64,000 nucleotides of DNA from positions 1,550,001-1,614,000 of the forward strand of contig NC_007426.1 of assembly GCF_000026045.1 (NCBI RefSeq), read 5' to 3'. The notes below the pieces were generated by a model. That model was not told the origin of the DNA, did not search any database, and worked only from the letters and a program-made list of their open reading frames with translations. Of the stretch, positions 40,826 to 49,558 are shown piece after piece. The stretch is from Natronomonas pharaonis DSM 2160 (lineage in GTDB: Archaea; Halobacteriota; Halobacteria; Halobacteriales; Haloarculaceae). Within the stretch, counting starts at the first letter, position 1, and each line of letters starts with the position of its first letter. The translations under genes and the position numbers were made by a program.

Positions 40826-42229
40826 ATGCGAACCTTTCAAAACACATCTGTAACGGAGGTAGAGTTCGGCCGTCTCGACTACGCACGTCAAGCCCGTGAC
40901 GAACTCCCCAACGAGGCACTCGACGTGGATGACGACGGCCGTGAAAAGCGCCTCATCGTCGACAAGGACGCCATCGACAGGCGGACGATGTCGAGAGTCG
41001 AGGGGCTGGCTGCCGACAGCCGCGACTCCGCCCGCGGCGATATGCACGGCCAAGCCGAACTGACGCAGTCGGAACGGAACCAACTCGACTTCTCGCGAAC
41101 GACGATTCCGGAAGCACGGACAGCGAAGGCGTCGCTGCAGTCCGAAGGTGTCGACGACTGGGTCGCACACTTCGACCCCACACTGACAACATCGGAGATG
41201 GCCGACAAGGCCCGTGACTCGGCAATCGGTGGCGGCCAGCGGATGGACGCCGAAGACAGCGTCCGCGCACAGGACCGCCGCCACGCCGAAGCCTTCCGCG
41301 AAGTACAGGGACAGGCAGAACGGCGAGCCCGAGATGGCTGTGAACAGGGCTTCGAGGATGCCTGCGACCAACTCGTTGAAGAGTTCGGCTTCGAACGCGC
41401 GGAAGCTGAACAGCTCCTCCGGCAGCGACAGGCGGAGGCCGTTGCACAGGCCGACCTGCAAGATACGAGTTTTCTCCGGGCAGCAACGAATGGCCGGTAC
41501 CTGCAGGAGCCGCCGGAGCCAGCTCCGAACGCGCCCGGCTGGCGGAAGGCATCGACGGGGCGCTTCATTGGCTACGACCTGGTCGACCCGCGTGCAAAGC
41601 GACACCCCGAAACCGGTCATATCGCTGAAACCGACCCGATAGAACTCTCTCGCCGGGAAGCCAGAGCGCGATACGGCGACCCGGACGGTGGGTCGACTTC
41701 ACCGGGCAGCCGCGAGGAAGCCAAACGCGAAGCCCTCTTCGAGTTCGAACCGATGGATCGCGGAGAGGACATCATGGCCCAAGCGGCGGCGGCTGATGTC
41801 ACTCTCTCACCCGATGAGGCAGACCCCGAATACCCAGCCGGAGCGACCGGGCGGACGGCGATGGGCGGGTTTAATCCCCACTACGGCGGCGAGGTTGCCC
41901 CAAACACGAACACACCGCTCGATGAGACGCCGCCCGATATCGCACGCGGCGACGATCCCTTCGACATGAGCGAAAACGGTGGACTACTCAGTGACGACCG
42001 CGACCGTCAGGGAACACTTGACGCCGGTCTCGATGCCGGCACAACCCGCGACCGGAGCGGCGAAATAGCCGGGTCGGCTGGCTTCGAGGACCGTCGCGAC
42101 GAACTGCAGCCGGACAACGACGCCGGCGAACAGACTGGGCTCGTTGAGGTCGAGAGTGACATCGGCGACGGACAGACGGACCTCTTCGGCGGCAGCGCGA
42201 CGGAAACGACAGGTGGTGAGTACCGATGA
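40826..42229 (+). CDS. Large acidic element protein, 467 aa
   Basis: MRTFQNTSVTEVEFGRLDYA opens a helical N-terminal half (for example VEEFGFERAEAEQLLRQRQA) and an acidic, low-complexity second half. No membrane helix or enzymatic motif. The N-terminal phrase LIVDKDAIDRRTMSRVEG is the most structured part. It precedes and overlaps the giant acidic gene by 4 bases, so both probably belong to one cytoplasmic or internal structure. A DNA-mimic or tegument-like role is speculation. Confidence 0.7.
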   Translation: MRTFQNTSVTEVEFGRLDYARQARDELPNEALDVDDDGREKRLIVDKDAIDRRTMSRVEGLAADSRDSARGDMHGQAELTQSERNQLDFSRTTIPEARTAKASLQSEGVDDWVAHFDPTLTTSEMADKARDSAIGGGQRMDAEDSVRAQDRRHAEAFREVQGQAERRARDGCEQGFEDACDQLVEEFGFERAEAEQLLRQRQAEAVAQADLQDTSFLRAATNGRYLQEPPEPAPNAPGWRKASTGRFIGYDLVDPRAKRHPETGHIAETDPIELSRREARARYGDPDGGSTSPGSREEAKREALFEFEPMDRGEDIMAQAAAADVTLSPDEADPEYPAGATGRTAMGGFNPHYGGEVAPNTNTPLDETPPDIARGDDPFDMSENGGLLSDDRDRQGTLDAGLDAGTTRDRSGEIAGSAGFEDRRDELQPDNDAGEQTGLVEVESDIGDGQTDLFGGSATETTGGEYR

Positions 42230-45200
42230 CCGACGATGATGACGCACAGAGCCGGAGCGGGACAGCCGAGGAACGACGTGAGGCCCGTCGTGGCGGCGGC
42301 AGCCGGCAGCGACAAAGACAGATTCAAGACGAAATCGCCGAGCAGTACGGTGTCGATAGAGATGAGGTTCGTGTTCGCGGCACTCAGCAAGGAATCGAAC
42401 GGGAGCTCACCGAAGCCGGCGCGACGACCGCGGCGGAGACAACGCGGGAGCGCTTCGCTGAGAGCGATTTCGTTGAGCCGGATGATGTCGACGTCGACGT
42501 GCAACGACAGGGTGCCCGCGTCGACGCTCGTATCCCAGAGGACCGACAGCAAACAGTCGCCGAGCGGGCGCGCGAGGAACTGACAGACAGCCCAGTTGTT
42601 ACTGAGCAGGATGTCGACGTTGAGGTCGGTGAACGCGGTGTTGAGGAAGGCGGCCTTACAGAAGAAGGCGAAGAGCGTGTTGAGCAGCGTCAAGAGGCGC
42701 TTGAACAGATAACAGAGGCAGATATCGAACCGACCGGGCGGGGACTCGCCATCGACACGCCCGACGCCGAAATCCTGCGGCAGCTGTCCCAGATGGGCGA
42801 CACGCCGGGGGAGATTCTCGACGACCCTCGAACGTTTTCGACGAACGCGCCAGGGTTGGGCGACGCTGCCGGGTATAACATCTCAGTTTACCGGAGCGAG
42901 AGCCGGCGCGACAGCGTCGGCGGCATCTCGTTTGAGGACCGCTCCGAAGTTCGTGATGTTCTTGAGGCAGCAGCGGAGCTGCCCGACCGCACGCTCGCCG
43001 AGTTGGATGATGATCCACTCTTCGCAGGTACGGGCGATATAGCCCGGTATCGTGCCGAGCGTCGCGGGCGCAGACAAGCTCGCGAGCAGGCGCGCGAGGC
43101 GTTCGACGATATCGACGATATCGACCCGGCCGGCATCGATGCGACAGCAGAGGGCGAGATTATCGTTCAAGACGAGGAGGGCAGGACGCGAACCGGTGAT
43201 GATATTCAAGCGGCTGCGGAAGGCGCGGCCGAACTTGAACGCGAGCACAGCAGGGTGGATGTTCCTGACGCCGATGGTTCAGCAGCCGCACGGACGGAGC
43301 CAGACATCGATGTCGGCGTCGAAGACGTCGAACAGGAACTCCGTGACCGCGTCGAGGACGATGTCGAGCGGATTCGCGTTCGCGAACGTGGGGATGGGCT
43401 CGTCGGTGCAGCGACGACGGAAGCTGGGGAGACCCAAGTCGTCGGTGTCGGCGTCGACGACGAGACGACGCGAGCATTCGCCGAGGATATCCAAGAGAGT
43501 CGCCGAGACCGACAGCGTCGCAACGTCGCTGAGCAGTTCGACGAGGACCTCGGCGGCGTCGATGTCGATGAAGACGATCTCGTCGAAGAGGAAGATGAGG
43601 AAGACGGCGAGATTACGCTCGGCCTCGGCGAGGATGTTCAGCAAGAGGCGGCAGTTGCACAGGCTGCTGACGAGTTCGAGCAGTTCGACGAGGACGATTT
43701 GGAGACGTTTGAGGAGGATGATGGCGACCTCGGCGTCCGTCCCGAAGCGTCGGCCGTTCGGGAGCAGGCCCGCGAAGAGGCGGCTGATGAGTTCGGCACT
43801 GGTGTTGGCCCGGACGATGTGGAGCTCCGCGAGGAGGACGGCGAGCTCGTCGCCGAAGCGGAGGTGCAGACCGCCGAGCCGCAAACGCGCGAGGAGCGCG
43901 TTCTTGACACCGTGACCGGCGGCTTCACCCGCGAGGTCCGAGACCTGCAAACGGATACGCCGACTGAGGAGGATGTGCTGCCGGACATCCGTGAGGGGTT
44001 AGAACCGGATATTGATGTTGACGATGCCGACCAAGACCGAGACGTCGTCGACGAGATTTTCAGTGGGCGAACTGGCGGCATCGCGGCAGCCGGTGGGGCA
44101 GCAGTCGCCACGCCGGAGCCTGTTTCGACGACGGGCGGCGCGGTGGCGTTGGGAGCCCTGACTGTCGGTGCAATCGCCGCCGACACCGCCCGTCGTGCTG
44201 GCGTGTTCGAGCGTTCGGAGCTTGACCCGGCCGAGCAACGACAAGTCGAGGAAGTCGGGCTCGGCGCTGTCGCCCCTGAATCCGAGATTGATGTCGCCGA
44301 CCCGCAGACAACGGCTGAACTGGAGGTTGGCGACACCCGGACGACAGAGCTGGAGCCGACGGACGTGACCGACCGCAGTGAGTTGGGTGTAGCGCGCGAC
44401 GGCGACACGACTGCCGACCGCCAGCCCGTCGACGACACGGTTGTCCCGGGCGAGTACCCACTCCCCGGTCGCGACATCGCGCGTGACCCCGCTCAGGACC
44501 GCCCGGAGCGTGTTGACCCAAGCGACGTGCTGGGGGACGTACAAGCCGCCACAAGCGTGACTATTGGCGATACTGTCGGCGACGCTGTCGACGGCGAGCA
44601 ATTCCGCCGCGAGCGCACGGGCGTCGGGACGATGGATGAGATTATGGACGAGGTGCAACGGGATATCGACGAGCCCGTTCGGCGGGATCGTGGCGGGGCG
44701 TTCCGGCCGGAGCGGGAGTTTCCCACCGGCGCAGGGGCGGTTGTTGGCCGCGAGACGGCGCGTGTCGGAGAGGCACAGCGCCCCGGCATCGAAACTGGAC
44801 AAGACCAGTTCACCGGCGCTGCGGCAGGCCAGCCGCCCGCACAACCCATGACTGGTGCGTTCGAGCGCCAGCAGCAGGCGCAGCGACCGCGCGTATTTGA
44901 GCGGACCGGCGTCACTTCAGGATCCGATATCGCTACTGGTCCGCGCACCGGTGTTGAGCCGGAGACGGGGCTCGGTGTTGATACTGGCCTCGGCACTGAT
45001 ATCGCGACCGAGCCAATGAGTACACAGATGACAGGGCAGCAGATGCGCATGGGGCAAGCGCAGCAGGCTACGGCCGAGCCCACGGCAACGCAAAACGTGT
45101 TCGAGCAGGCTCAGCCAGCAGAGACGGCGATGCCCCCGACGCAGCAGTTTCAGCCACGGCGACGGCTACCGCGTCTAGGCATCAACCTGCCAGCGACGGA

Positions 45201-45336
45201 GATTGAAGAGGAGCAAGAAGAGTTCACCGCCGACGACGAAACATTTGGGACCGGGTTCCAAGACGCCGACGACGCCTTCAGCGGCTCGGTATTCGACGAC
45301 GACTTTGAGTTCGATGGTGACGGCTTCGGGCGCTGA
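42226..45336 (+). CDS. Giant acidic, largely disordered element protein, 1036 aa
   Basis: The longest gene of the module. The first ~600 residues are extremely rich in D, E, R and Q with coiled segments (RREARRGGGSRQRQRQIQDE). Near residue 610-650 there is one hydrophobic patch (GGIAAAGGAAVATPEP and GAVALGALTVGAIAAD) that could be a membrane hairpin. The last third is Q/T/G/P-rich, then a basic spot (FQPRRRLPRLGINLPA) and a very acidic tail. Its end is followed by CACTTTTTTGC at 45346, a probable terminator. Composition suggests a matrix or scaffold protein rather than an enzyme. Confidence 0.72.
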   Translation: MTDDDDAQSRSGTAEERREARRGGGSRQRQRQIQDEIAEQYGVDRDEVRVRGTQQGIERELTEAGATTAAETTRERFAESDFVEPDDVDVDVQRQGARVDARIPEDRQQTVAERAREELTDSPVVTEQDVDVEVGERGVEEGGLTEEGEERVEQRQEALEQITEADIEPTGRGLAIDTPDAEILRQLSQMGDTPGEILDDPRTFSTNAPGLGDAAGYNISVYRSESRRDSVGGISFEDRSEVRDVLEAAAELPDRTLAELDDDPLFAGTGDIARYRAERRGRRQAREQAREAFDDIDDIDPAGIDATAEGEIIVQDEEGRTRTGDDIQAAAEGAAELEREHSRVDVPDADGSAAARTEPDIDVGVEDVEQELRDRVEDDVERIRVRERGDGLVGAATTEAGETQVVGVGVDDETTRAFAEDIQESRRDRQRRNVAEQFDEDLGGVDVDEDDLVEEEDEEDGEITLGLGEDVQQEAAVAQAADEFEQFDEDDLETFEEDDGDLGVRPEASAVREQAREEAADEFGTGVGPDDVELREEDGELVAEAEVQTAEPQTREERVLDTVTGGFTREVRDLQTDTPTEEDVLPDIREGLEPDIDVDDADQDRDVVDEIFSGRTGGIAAAGGAAVATPEPVSTTGGAVALGALTVGAIAADTARRAGVFERSELDPAEQRQVEEVGLGAVAPESEIDVADPQTTAELEVGDTRTTELEPTDVTDRSELGVARDGDTTADRQPVDDTVVPGEYPLPGRDIARDPAQDRPERVDPSDVLGDVQAATSVTIGDTVGDAVDGEQFRRERTGVGTMDEIMDEVQRDIDEPVRRDRGGAFRPEREFPTGAGAVVGRETARVGEAQRPGIETGQDQFTGAAAGQPPAQPMTGAFERQQQAQRPRVFERTGVTSGSDIATGPRTGVEPETGLGVDTGLGTDIATEPMSTQMTGQQMRMGQAQQATAEPTATQNVFEQAQPAETAMPPTQQFQPRRRLPRLGINLPATEIEEEQEEFTADDETFGTGFQDADDAFSGSVFDDDFEFDGDGFGR

Positions 45337-45378
45337 CGCCTCCGCACTTTTTTGCTGTTTGCGCGTGTCGCTTGCAAT

Positions 45379-45591
45379 ATGTTCGAGACGGTGGTACCAA
45401 AACTTCGAAAGTGGGTCCGTTTGCTGGCGTTCTTTGGTGGCTTGGCAGCCGTCGGCTTCGGGATCTACTCGATTCTTGTCGAACCGCTGTTTCTGGTTCC
45501 AGGGCCGGCGGAGCCGACTCGGGGCATCGAAGCCGAGTTGCTGCTCATCGTCGGCGGGTTCATGTGGTGTCTACTTGTCACAAAAATCTGA
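45379..45591 (+). CDS. Two-helix membrane micro-protein, 70 aa
   Basis: MFETVVPKLRKWVRLLAFFG; helices at about 14-32 and 50-68. TATA-like CTTGCAATATG precedes the ATG. A longer in-frame start (45352) lies in the terminator tract and is not used. It follows the T-tract, so it may have its own promoter. Confidence 0.6.
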   Translation: MFETVVPKLRKWVRLLAFFGGLAAVGFGIYSILVEPLFLVPGPAEPTRGIEAELLLIVGGFMWCLLVTKI

Positions 45592-45729
45592 TTTCAAAAC
45601 ACCATATTCGTCAGGATGAAATAGGCCAGAAAGCCGAGCACAATCACGAGCACGGCGATTTGTGCTGCGGGCGGGAGCTCTTGGATGTTCGTGGGTGATA
45701 TATGCGTGGGGGGAGACTAAGAATCGGAG

Positions 45730-45918
45730 CTACAAGAGCTCCTCTTGGGAAACAAAACCGTCGTCGTCTTTATCATCGTCTTCGGCGTCTTGTGCCGCAT
45801 CCTCGGTGAGCCGATCTAGAATTTCCTGACGTTCCTGTTCGCTGTAGCTCCGCTTGGTCTTACGTAGCTTCGTTCCGGGCATTCCGGGGATTTCCTTTTT
45901 TTCTGGTTCGTATTTCAT
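45730..45918 (-). CDS. Charged micro-protein, 62 aa
   Basis: MKYEPEKKEIPGMPGTKLRK, then a helical segment (SYSEQERQEILDRLTEDAAQ) and an acidic end. The DDDKDDDGFVSQEEL tail recalls an EF-hand-like loop (D-x-D-x-D/G), which may bind divalent ions. It overlaps an upstream 39-codon frame by 4 bases. Confidence 0.6.
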   Translation of the reverse strand: MKYEPEKKEIPGMPGTKLRKTKRSYSEQERQEILDRLTEDAAQDAEDDDKDDDGFVSQEELL

Positions 45919-46034
45919 ATTCTGTCTCTCCAGTTGATCGGCTCGGTCTCTATCGTGTGCTCGCGTATGTTTTCTTGCTTGAGCGAAATAGATTCTTCCC
46001 TTTCCATCAGATCACTTCGGTTCTGGGTGTTCAT
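45915..46034 (-). CDS. Possible micro-protein, 39 aa
   Basis: MNTQNRSDLMEREESISLKQ followed by ENIREHTIETEPINWRDRI, ending in ATATGA that overlaps the start of the next gene. The only support is the coupled overlap and an open frame; the GC content is lower than neighbours. A short amphipathic helix is predicted by eye. Confidence 0.4.
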   Translation of the reverse strand: MNTQNRSDLMEREESISLKQENIREHTIETEPINWRDRI

Positions 46035-46464
46035 GTTCTATAGCAGATACTTGCTGCGTAGTTAGCAACCGATCCGCGCCGAGGAAGACGACTGGGTTGT
46101 CGGTTCCGTGGTTCGTTATGGCAGCTACGCCGACGGTCATAGTTGGTGGACCAACCCAATTGATAAAAAACCGATGTTGGAATCGGGACAGATGTGTTAC
46201 AGACCTTCATTTCGTCTGTTTCGTGTGGTGCGGGTGCGGTAGTTTTTCTGCGAAGGCCGGAGGCCTGAGCAGTCTTTGTGCTCTTAAGCACACCCCCGTA
46301 GGCCCTCCCGCCCACGAGCCGCAAAATATCCGCCGTCGACGTTCGGCGGAGCGGCTCTCGAAGGCGGTCGCGGCGCCACGATCACGGCGGACTCCCGGCT
46401 GGCGCGCGGTATCTCTTATAAAAAGACGAAGCGAAGAACAGTGTTGCCACTCGGAAGGGCCGCG
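46035..46464. other. Gene-free stretch
   Basis: 430 bases. The open frames here read as non-protein. It contains a GTGCT-CTTA-AGCAC hairpin near 46280, a GGCCGGAGGCC palindrome-like spot just before it, and a basic-rich minus-strand frame that I reject. It lies between the ends of two leftward gene groups, so it may hold the promoter of the 39/62-residue pair and the terminator of the 46465-49505 operon. Confidence 0.4.
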
Positions 46465-48339
46465 TCAGTGGAGGGCGTCGACCTCGAGCTTCCCGAGCAG
46501 CTTCGTGCGGCCGCCCTGATTTACGCCAACCCACTCGCCGATATCGACCTTCTCTCCGTCGCGGTCGTAGTACGAGACCTCTGCCGATGCGAACTGAGCA
46601 ACGTCGACGCTCTGGGTCATATCAGCCGCCTCGTAGCCGGCTCGCAACACAGACAGCAACTCGCTCTCGGTGAGGTTCCCTCCGACAATCGCGACGCGGA
46701 GCTGGTCGCTCCACCGGTCCGACGACTCGGCGATCTTCACTCCCCAGCGCCGGGCCCACTGACCGAGCGCGCTGTCCTCGTCGATCTCGTTCCTCCCGGA
46801 GGCCAACAAATCAAGGCCTTTGTTGACTCGGTCGAGGCGCTGCTCAACGCCGGCGAGGAGGTCCTGGACGCGGTCGCGAACGACCTCGTCGGCCAGTTGG
46901 ATACTATCGAGACGCGAAAACAGCGTCTCGAACTTCCGGACCGTTCGTGATGCCGTCGACGACGACACGCCGGCTTCTTCAGCGAGGTCCTGGAGGCGCT
47001 CGAATGCGCCTTTCTCAGCCGCCGCTCCGAGCACGTCCTTCTCGGCGTCGGTCGGCGGCTCATCAAGAAGCTCGTTCGTCACCACGTCGCGCTCCGCATC
47101 GGCGACCTCGTCGATAGGGTCCGGAACGAGTGTCAGGTCCGAAGCGACATCTGGCTCGAGGCGGGCATCGGCATCGAAATGATCGTCAGAAACGAAAGCA
47201 TCGTGGCCGGGGGTTCGCGGGAGCTCCGCCCAATCGAGAACGTTCATCAGTAGACTCTGTAGACGCTTCGATAGCAGTTTCCAGCCGACGTCCGGGGAAC
47301 CGTCACCAGCGTCCTCTGCAAACCATGGGAGATGACCGCAGTAGGTGTACTCGCGGTTGTACTGGACCTCGATCTTCGGATGTTCGGTCGCAGTGTCGGA
47401 ATCTGTGTCTTCTCCAGGGTGCTTCATCAGGTAGCTTTTGATGAGCTTCCCAACATCGTGCTCCTGATACAGATGGGATAGCTGTTCAGCATCGAGGGCG
47501 ACGTGATGTCGGCGACCGAACGCCTCCCCGTTGTCCCATTTCAGCTCTCCACAGCCACTGCGCTGCCGTTCGAACTGTGACAGTCGGTCGAACAGCGCCA
47601 TCTTCCCGATGACGAGTTCGTTGACGAGTTCGCGCTGACAACGGACGTAATACTCCAAGCCCATAATCCGACTCCACTCGTGGACAGCGTCAGCCTCGAA
47701 GTAATGGCTATTGACGCCGATGTTACTGGCGAGGCTCTGCAGGAGCTCCAGGACGATCTCGGGGTCGACGTTGCTTGCTTGGACCTGAACGCGGACGCCT
47801 TCCGGGAGCGTCTCCGGCATTGACCGGATGCGATTACCTGTCTCAGCGTGACAGGCTTCAGGAAGCGCCGGCCGGAACTGAAAGTTGACTCGCCGATTCC
47901 GCTTTTCATCGTCAGCATCGTAGATGGGAATCTGATATTCGAGATAGTTATCTCCTGAATCCTGTTCCCTGGTTGCGATGCTGCCGTCCCAGTAGCGGAT
48001 TGTCGAGTTGTCGTAGTCGTCGACACTGTCGATACCGTGGTCGATCTTCCACGTCGTTCCGTCGCACTTGAACTCAGCTTCGAGATCCGGCTCGAAGGCG
48101 GAGACGATGGCGAAGTAGGGCCGCATCCCATCGACGTCTGGTTTTGTCTCAAACGGAGCAAACAGCAGATGAGCGTTTAGTCCGTGGACCTGCGGCTTGA
48201 CCAGCTCCGGGCCGGCGTGCCCATGATCTTCCGACTCGTACGGGTCGATATCCTTCTCTTCCTGGTCGTCTTCGACTTCGAAGCGACCGCTCGGTTCGGC
48301 CTCGTCGAGCGCAGCGAACTCGTCTTCGACCGAGGTCAC
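46465..48339 (-). CDS. Large haloarchaeal mobile-element protein with winged helix, 624 aa
   Basis: An acidic N-terminus (EVEDDQEEKDIDPYES), then a ~350-residue domain (VHGLNAHLLFAPFETKPDVD..) with strand-rich start and Cys pairs, and a C-terminal HTH region (AFERLQDLAEEAGVSSSTAS and RTVRKFETLF, near residue 450). It ends in a small globular part (VGVNQGGRTKLLGKLEVDAL). Proteins of this look are frequent on haloarchaeal plasmids and proviruses and have no proven function; a replication or transcription role is inferred from the HTH. It is last in a five-gene coupled leftward operon. Confidence 0.75.
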   Translation of the reverse strand: MTSVEDEFAALDEAEPSGRFEVEDDQEEKDIDPYESEDHGHAGPELVKPQVHGLNAHLLFAPFETKPDVDGMRPYFAIVSAFEPDLEAEFKCDGTTWKIDHGIDSVDDYDNSTIRYWDGSIATREQDSGDNYLEYQIPIYDADDEKRNRRVNFQFRPALPEACHAETGNRIRSMPETLPEGVRVQVQASNVDPEIVLELLQSLASNIGVNSHYFEADAVHEWSRIMGLEYYVRCQRELVNELVIGKMALFDRLSQFERQRSGCGELKWDNGEAFGRRHHVALDAEQLSHLYQEHDVGKLIKSYLMKHPGEDTDSDTATEHPKIEVQYNREYTYCGHLPWFAEDAGDGSPDVGWKLLSKRLQSLLMNVLDWAELPRTPGHDAFVSDDHFDADARLEPDVASDLTLVPDPIDEVADAERDVVTNELLDEPPTDAEKDVLGAAAEKGAFERLQDLAEEAGVSSSTASRTVRKFETLFSRLDSIQLADEVVRDRVQDLLAGVEQRLDRVNKGLDLLASGRNEIDEDSALGQWARRWGVKIAESSDRWSDQLRVAIVGGNLTESELLSVLRAGYEAADMTQSVDVAQFASAEVSYYDRDGEKVDIGEWVGVNQGGRTKLLGKLEVDALH

Positions 48340-48647
48340 TGTCCATCACGCTCCTTAACAAAGCCGTCGTGGCCGTACTTGATCGCGCGCCGACGCTGTT
48401 CGAGCTTCCGGATGACGTGGTCTCGGTCGCGACATCTCTTCTCGACTTTGAACCAGTAGGCGAGTTCTTCAGGATCGTCGATGCCTTTGACGATGGACAT
48501 CGCTGTGGCGAGCTCCGGCGTCTGCCCTGGTCCGGTATCGAGGCCGGATTCGGAGCGGGTGTGCAGCCACCGCGCCGGGTTGTAGCCGAGTTCGTCCTCA
48601 ATCTGCGGAAACTCGGGAACATCTTTCGTCCCTGCATGTCCCCGCAT
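48336..48647 (-). CDS. Helical element protein, 103 aa
   Basis: MRGHAGTKDVPEFPQIEDEL then PELATAMSIVKGIDDPEELA and a basic helical end (RDHVIRKLEQRRRAIKYGHD). It overlaps the 624-residue protein gene by 4 bases and shares its first base with the stop of the upstream gene. Its basic C-terminus could bind DNA or RNA. No family is recognised. Confidence 0.68.
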   Translation of the reverse strand: MRGHAGTKDVPEFPQIEDELGYNPARWLHTRSESGLDTGPGQTPELATAMSIVKGIDDPEELAYWFKVEKRCRDRDHVIRKLEQRRRAIKYGHDGFVKERDGQ

Positions 48648-49138
48648 CAGTCATCCCCCCGGCGAGGATGGAACCGGTCATCAACCTCGACCCACCTCCG
48701 GTCCGTCTTGATGTGGTCGACCCAGTCCTCCAGTGTCGCGTGGGCGGGGATGGTGCCGCTATCGACGAGCTCCAGGTCGGCGTCAACGACGATGATCGTC
48801 TCGGCTTCATCGTCGCGACGGCCAGGAACGATGTAGTGAGCGAGCCCGCGGTGGTCGACGCCGATGCGCTCGTAGCGAACCTTTCGCTCGAGCTCCGGCG
48901 GCGCGTCGTCAAGCTTTAAGAAGGAATCATCAGCGGCGAGGTGACGGACATCGAGTTGGTCAAGGATGTCCCAGTCGCCGCGGTCACAGTCAGCCCACAG
49001 TGCGAGATGGAAGTCACAGAACCGCTTGCCAGCGATAGTGCCGGGGTCGGGGACGCAGGCAACCGCGTCCTCGTCGCAGCACGGGTACTCGCAGTCGGCC
49101 TCGTGGTCGACGGGGCCGGGAGTCCGCGACAGCGACAT
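48647..49138 (-). CDS. Cys/His-rich element protein, 163 aa
   Basis: MSLSRTPGPVDHEADCEYPC then CDEDAVACVPDPG and CDFHLALWADCDRG: about six Cys and two His in the first 55 residues, enough for one or two zinc sites. The C-terminal two thirds have a mixed alpha/beta pattern (RYERIGVDHRGLAHYIVPGR, ETIIVVDADLELVDSG). It overlaps the zinc micro-protein upstream. Confidence 0.7.
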   Translation of the reverse strand: MSLSRTPGPVDHEADCEYPCCDEDAVACVPDPGTIAGKRFCDFHLALWADCDRGDWDILDQLDVRHLAADDSFLKLDDAPPELERKVRYERIGVDHRGLAHYIVPGRRDDEAETIIVVDADLELVDSGTIPAHATLEDWVDHIKTDRRWVEVDDRFHPRRGDD

Positions 49139-49380
49139 CAGTCCATCCCTCCCTTCTCGGGGAAGCACTCGTCGTGCGTGCAGAGTGAAAAGCGGGCAAA
49201 CGGAAGCAGCGACGGGATATGCGCTTCCCGCCAGTCGGCGTCGCGCCCACTTTCACCGCAGGCCGGCATCGGTTCGTCCGAATCAGGGCACTGGCGGTGA
49301 AGACAGCGGGAGTGTTGGCTCGATTTTCGGACGCCGGTTGTTGGGGTGTCGCGCTTCGATGTCTGCTCGGCGCGACTCAT
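49138..49380 (-). CDS. Zinc-finger micro-protein, 80 aa
   Basis: MSRAEQTSKRDTPTTGVRKS opens a basic part; then CLHRQCPDSDEPMPACGESG and a distal FSLCTHDECFPEKGGMD provide Cys and His for two zinc knuckles. Coupled to both neighbours by 1-4 base overlaps. It probably assists DNA or RNA binding. Confidence 0.62.
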   Translation of the reverse strand: MSRAEQTSKRDTPTTGVRKSSQHSRCLHRQCPDSDEPMPACGESGRDADWREAHIPSLLPFARFSLCTHDECFPEKGGMD

Positions 49381-49505
49381 GTGCGGCACCCCCCATCGTC
49401 GAGTGCCGGGCAGCGCTGCTCAGGTTCGGTAATGTAGCAGCCACAGAAGCGGCAGATTTTCGGTTCGACGGGGCCGACCTCATCGGCACTTTGAGGCCGG
49501 CTCAT
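49377..49505 (-). CDS. Zinc-finger micro-protein, 42 aa
   Basis: MSRPQSADEVGPVEPKICRF then CGCYITEPEQRCPALDDGGC: two CxxC-like pairs form one small zinc-finger. The stop overlaps the next gene by 4 bases. It is the first gene of the leftward operon at the right end of the element, 54 bases from the tRNA-Val trailer repeat. Confidence 0.62.
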   Translation of the reverse strand: MSRPQSADEVGPVEPKICRFCGCYITEPEQRCPALDDGGCRT

Positions 49506-49558
49506 GGCCGCTCACCGCCGTGGTGAGGCCCAGAAGTTACTTGTGTGTGTTTACTTGA

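Noticed and set aside
40547-41620. 357-codon open frame on the minus strand under the acidic 467-residue gene
   Set aside because: Composition is that of a shadow, and the plus-strand gene is coupled to its neighbours by ATGA overlaps and a shared direction.
31761-45591. Interpretation of the membrane cluster as a conjugation (type IV secretion) system
   Set aside because: No VirB4/HerA-size ATPase, coupling protein or relaxase is visible; the only ATPase is 302 residues.
45596-45705. Minus-strand frame with one membrane helix (AVLVIVLGFLAYFILTNMVF)
   Set aside because: Hydrophobic and plausible, but it has no ATG, GTG or TTG start before an in-frame stop, so I do not call it.
46031-46324. 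97-codon minus-strand frame in the gene-free stretch
   Set aside because: Basic, Arg/Pro/Ser-rich, no structure, no coupling to a neighbour.
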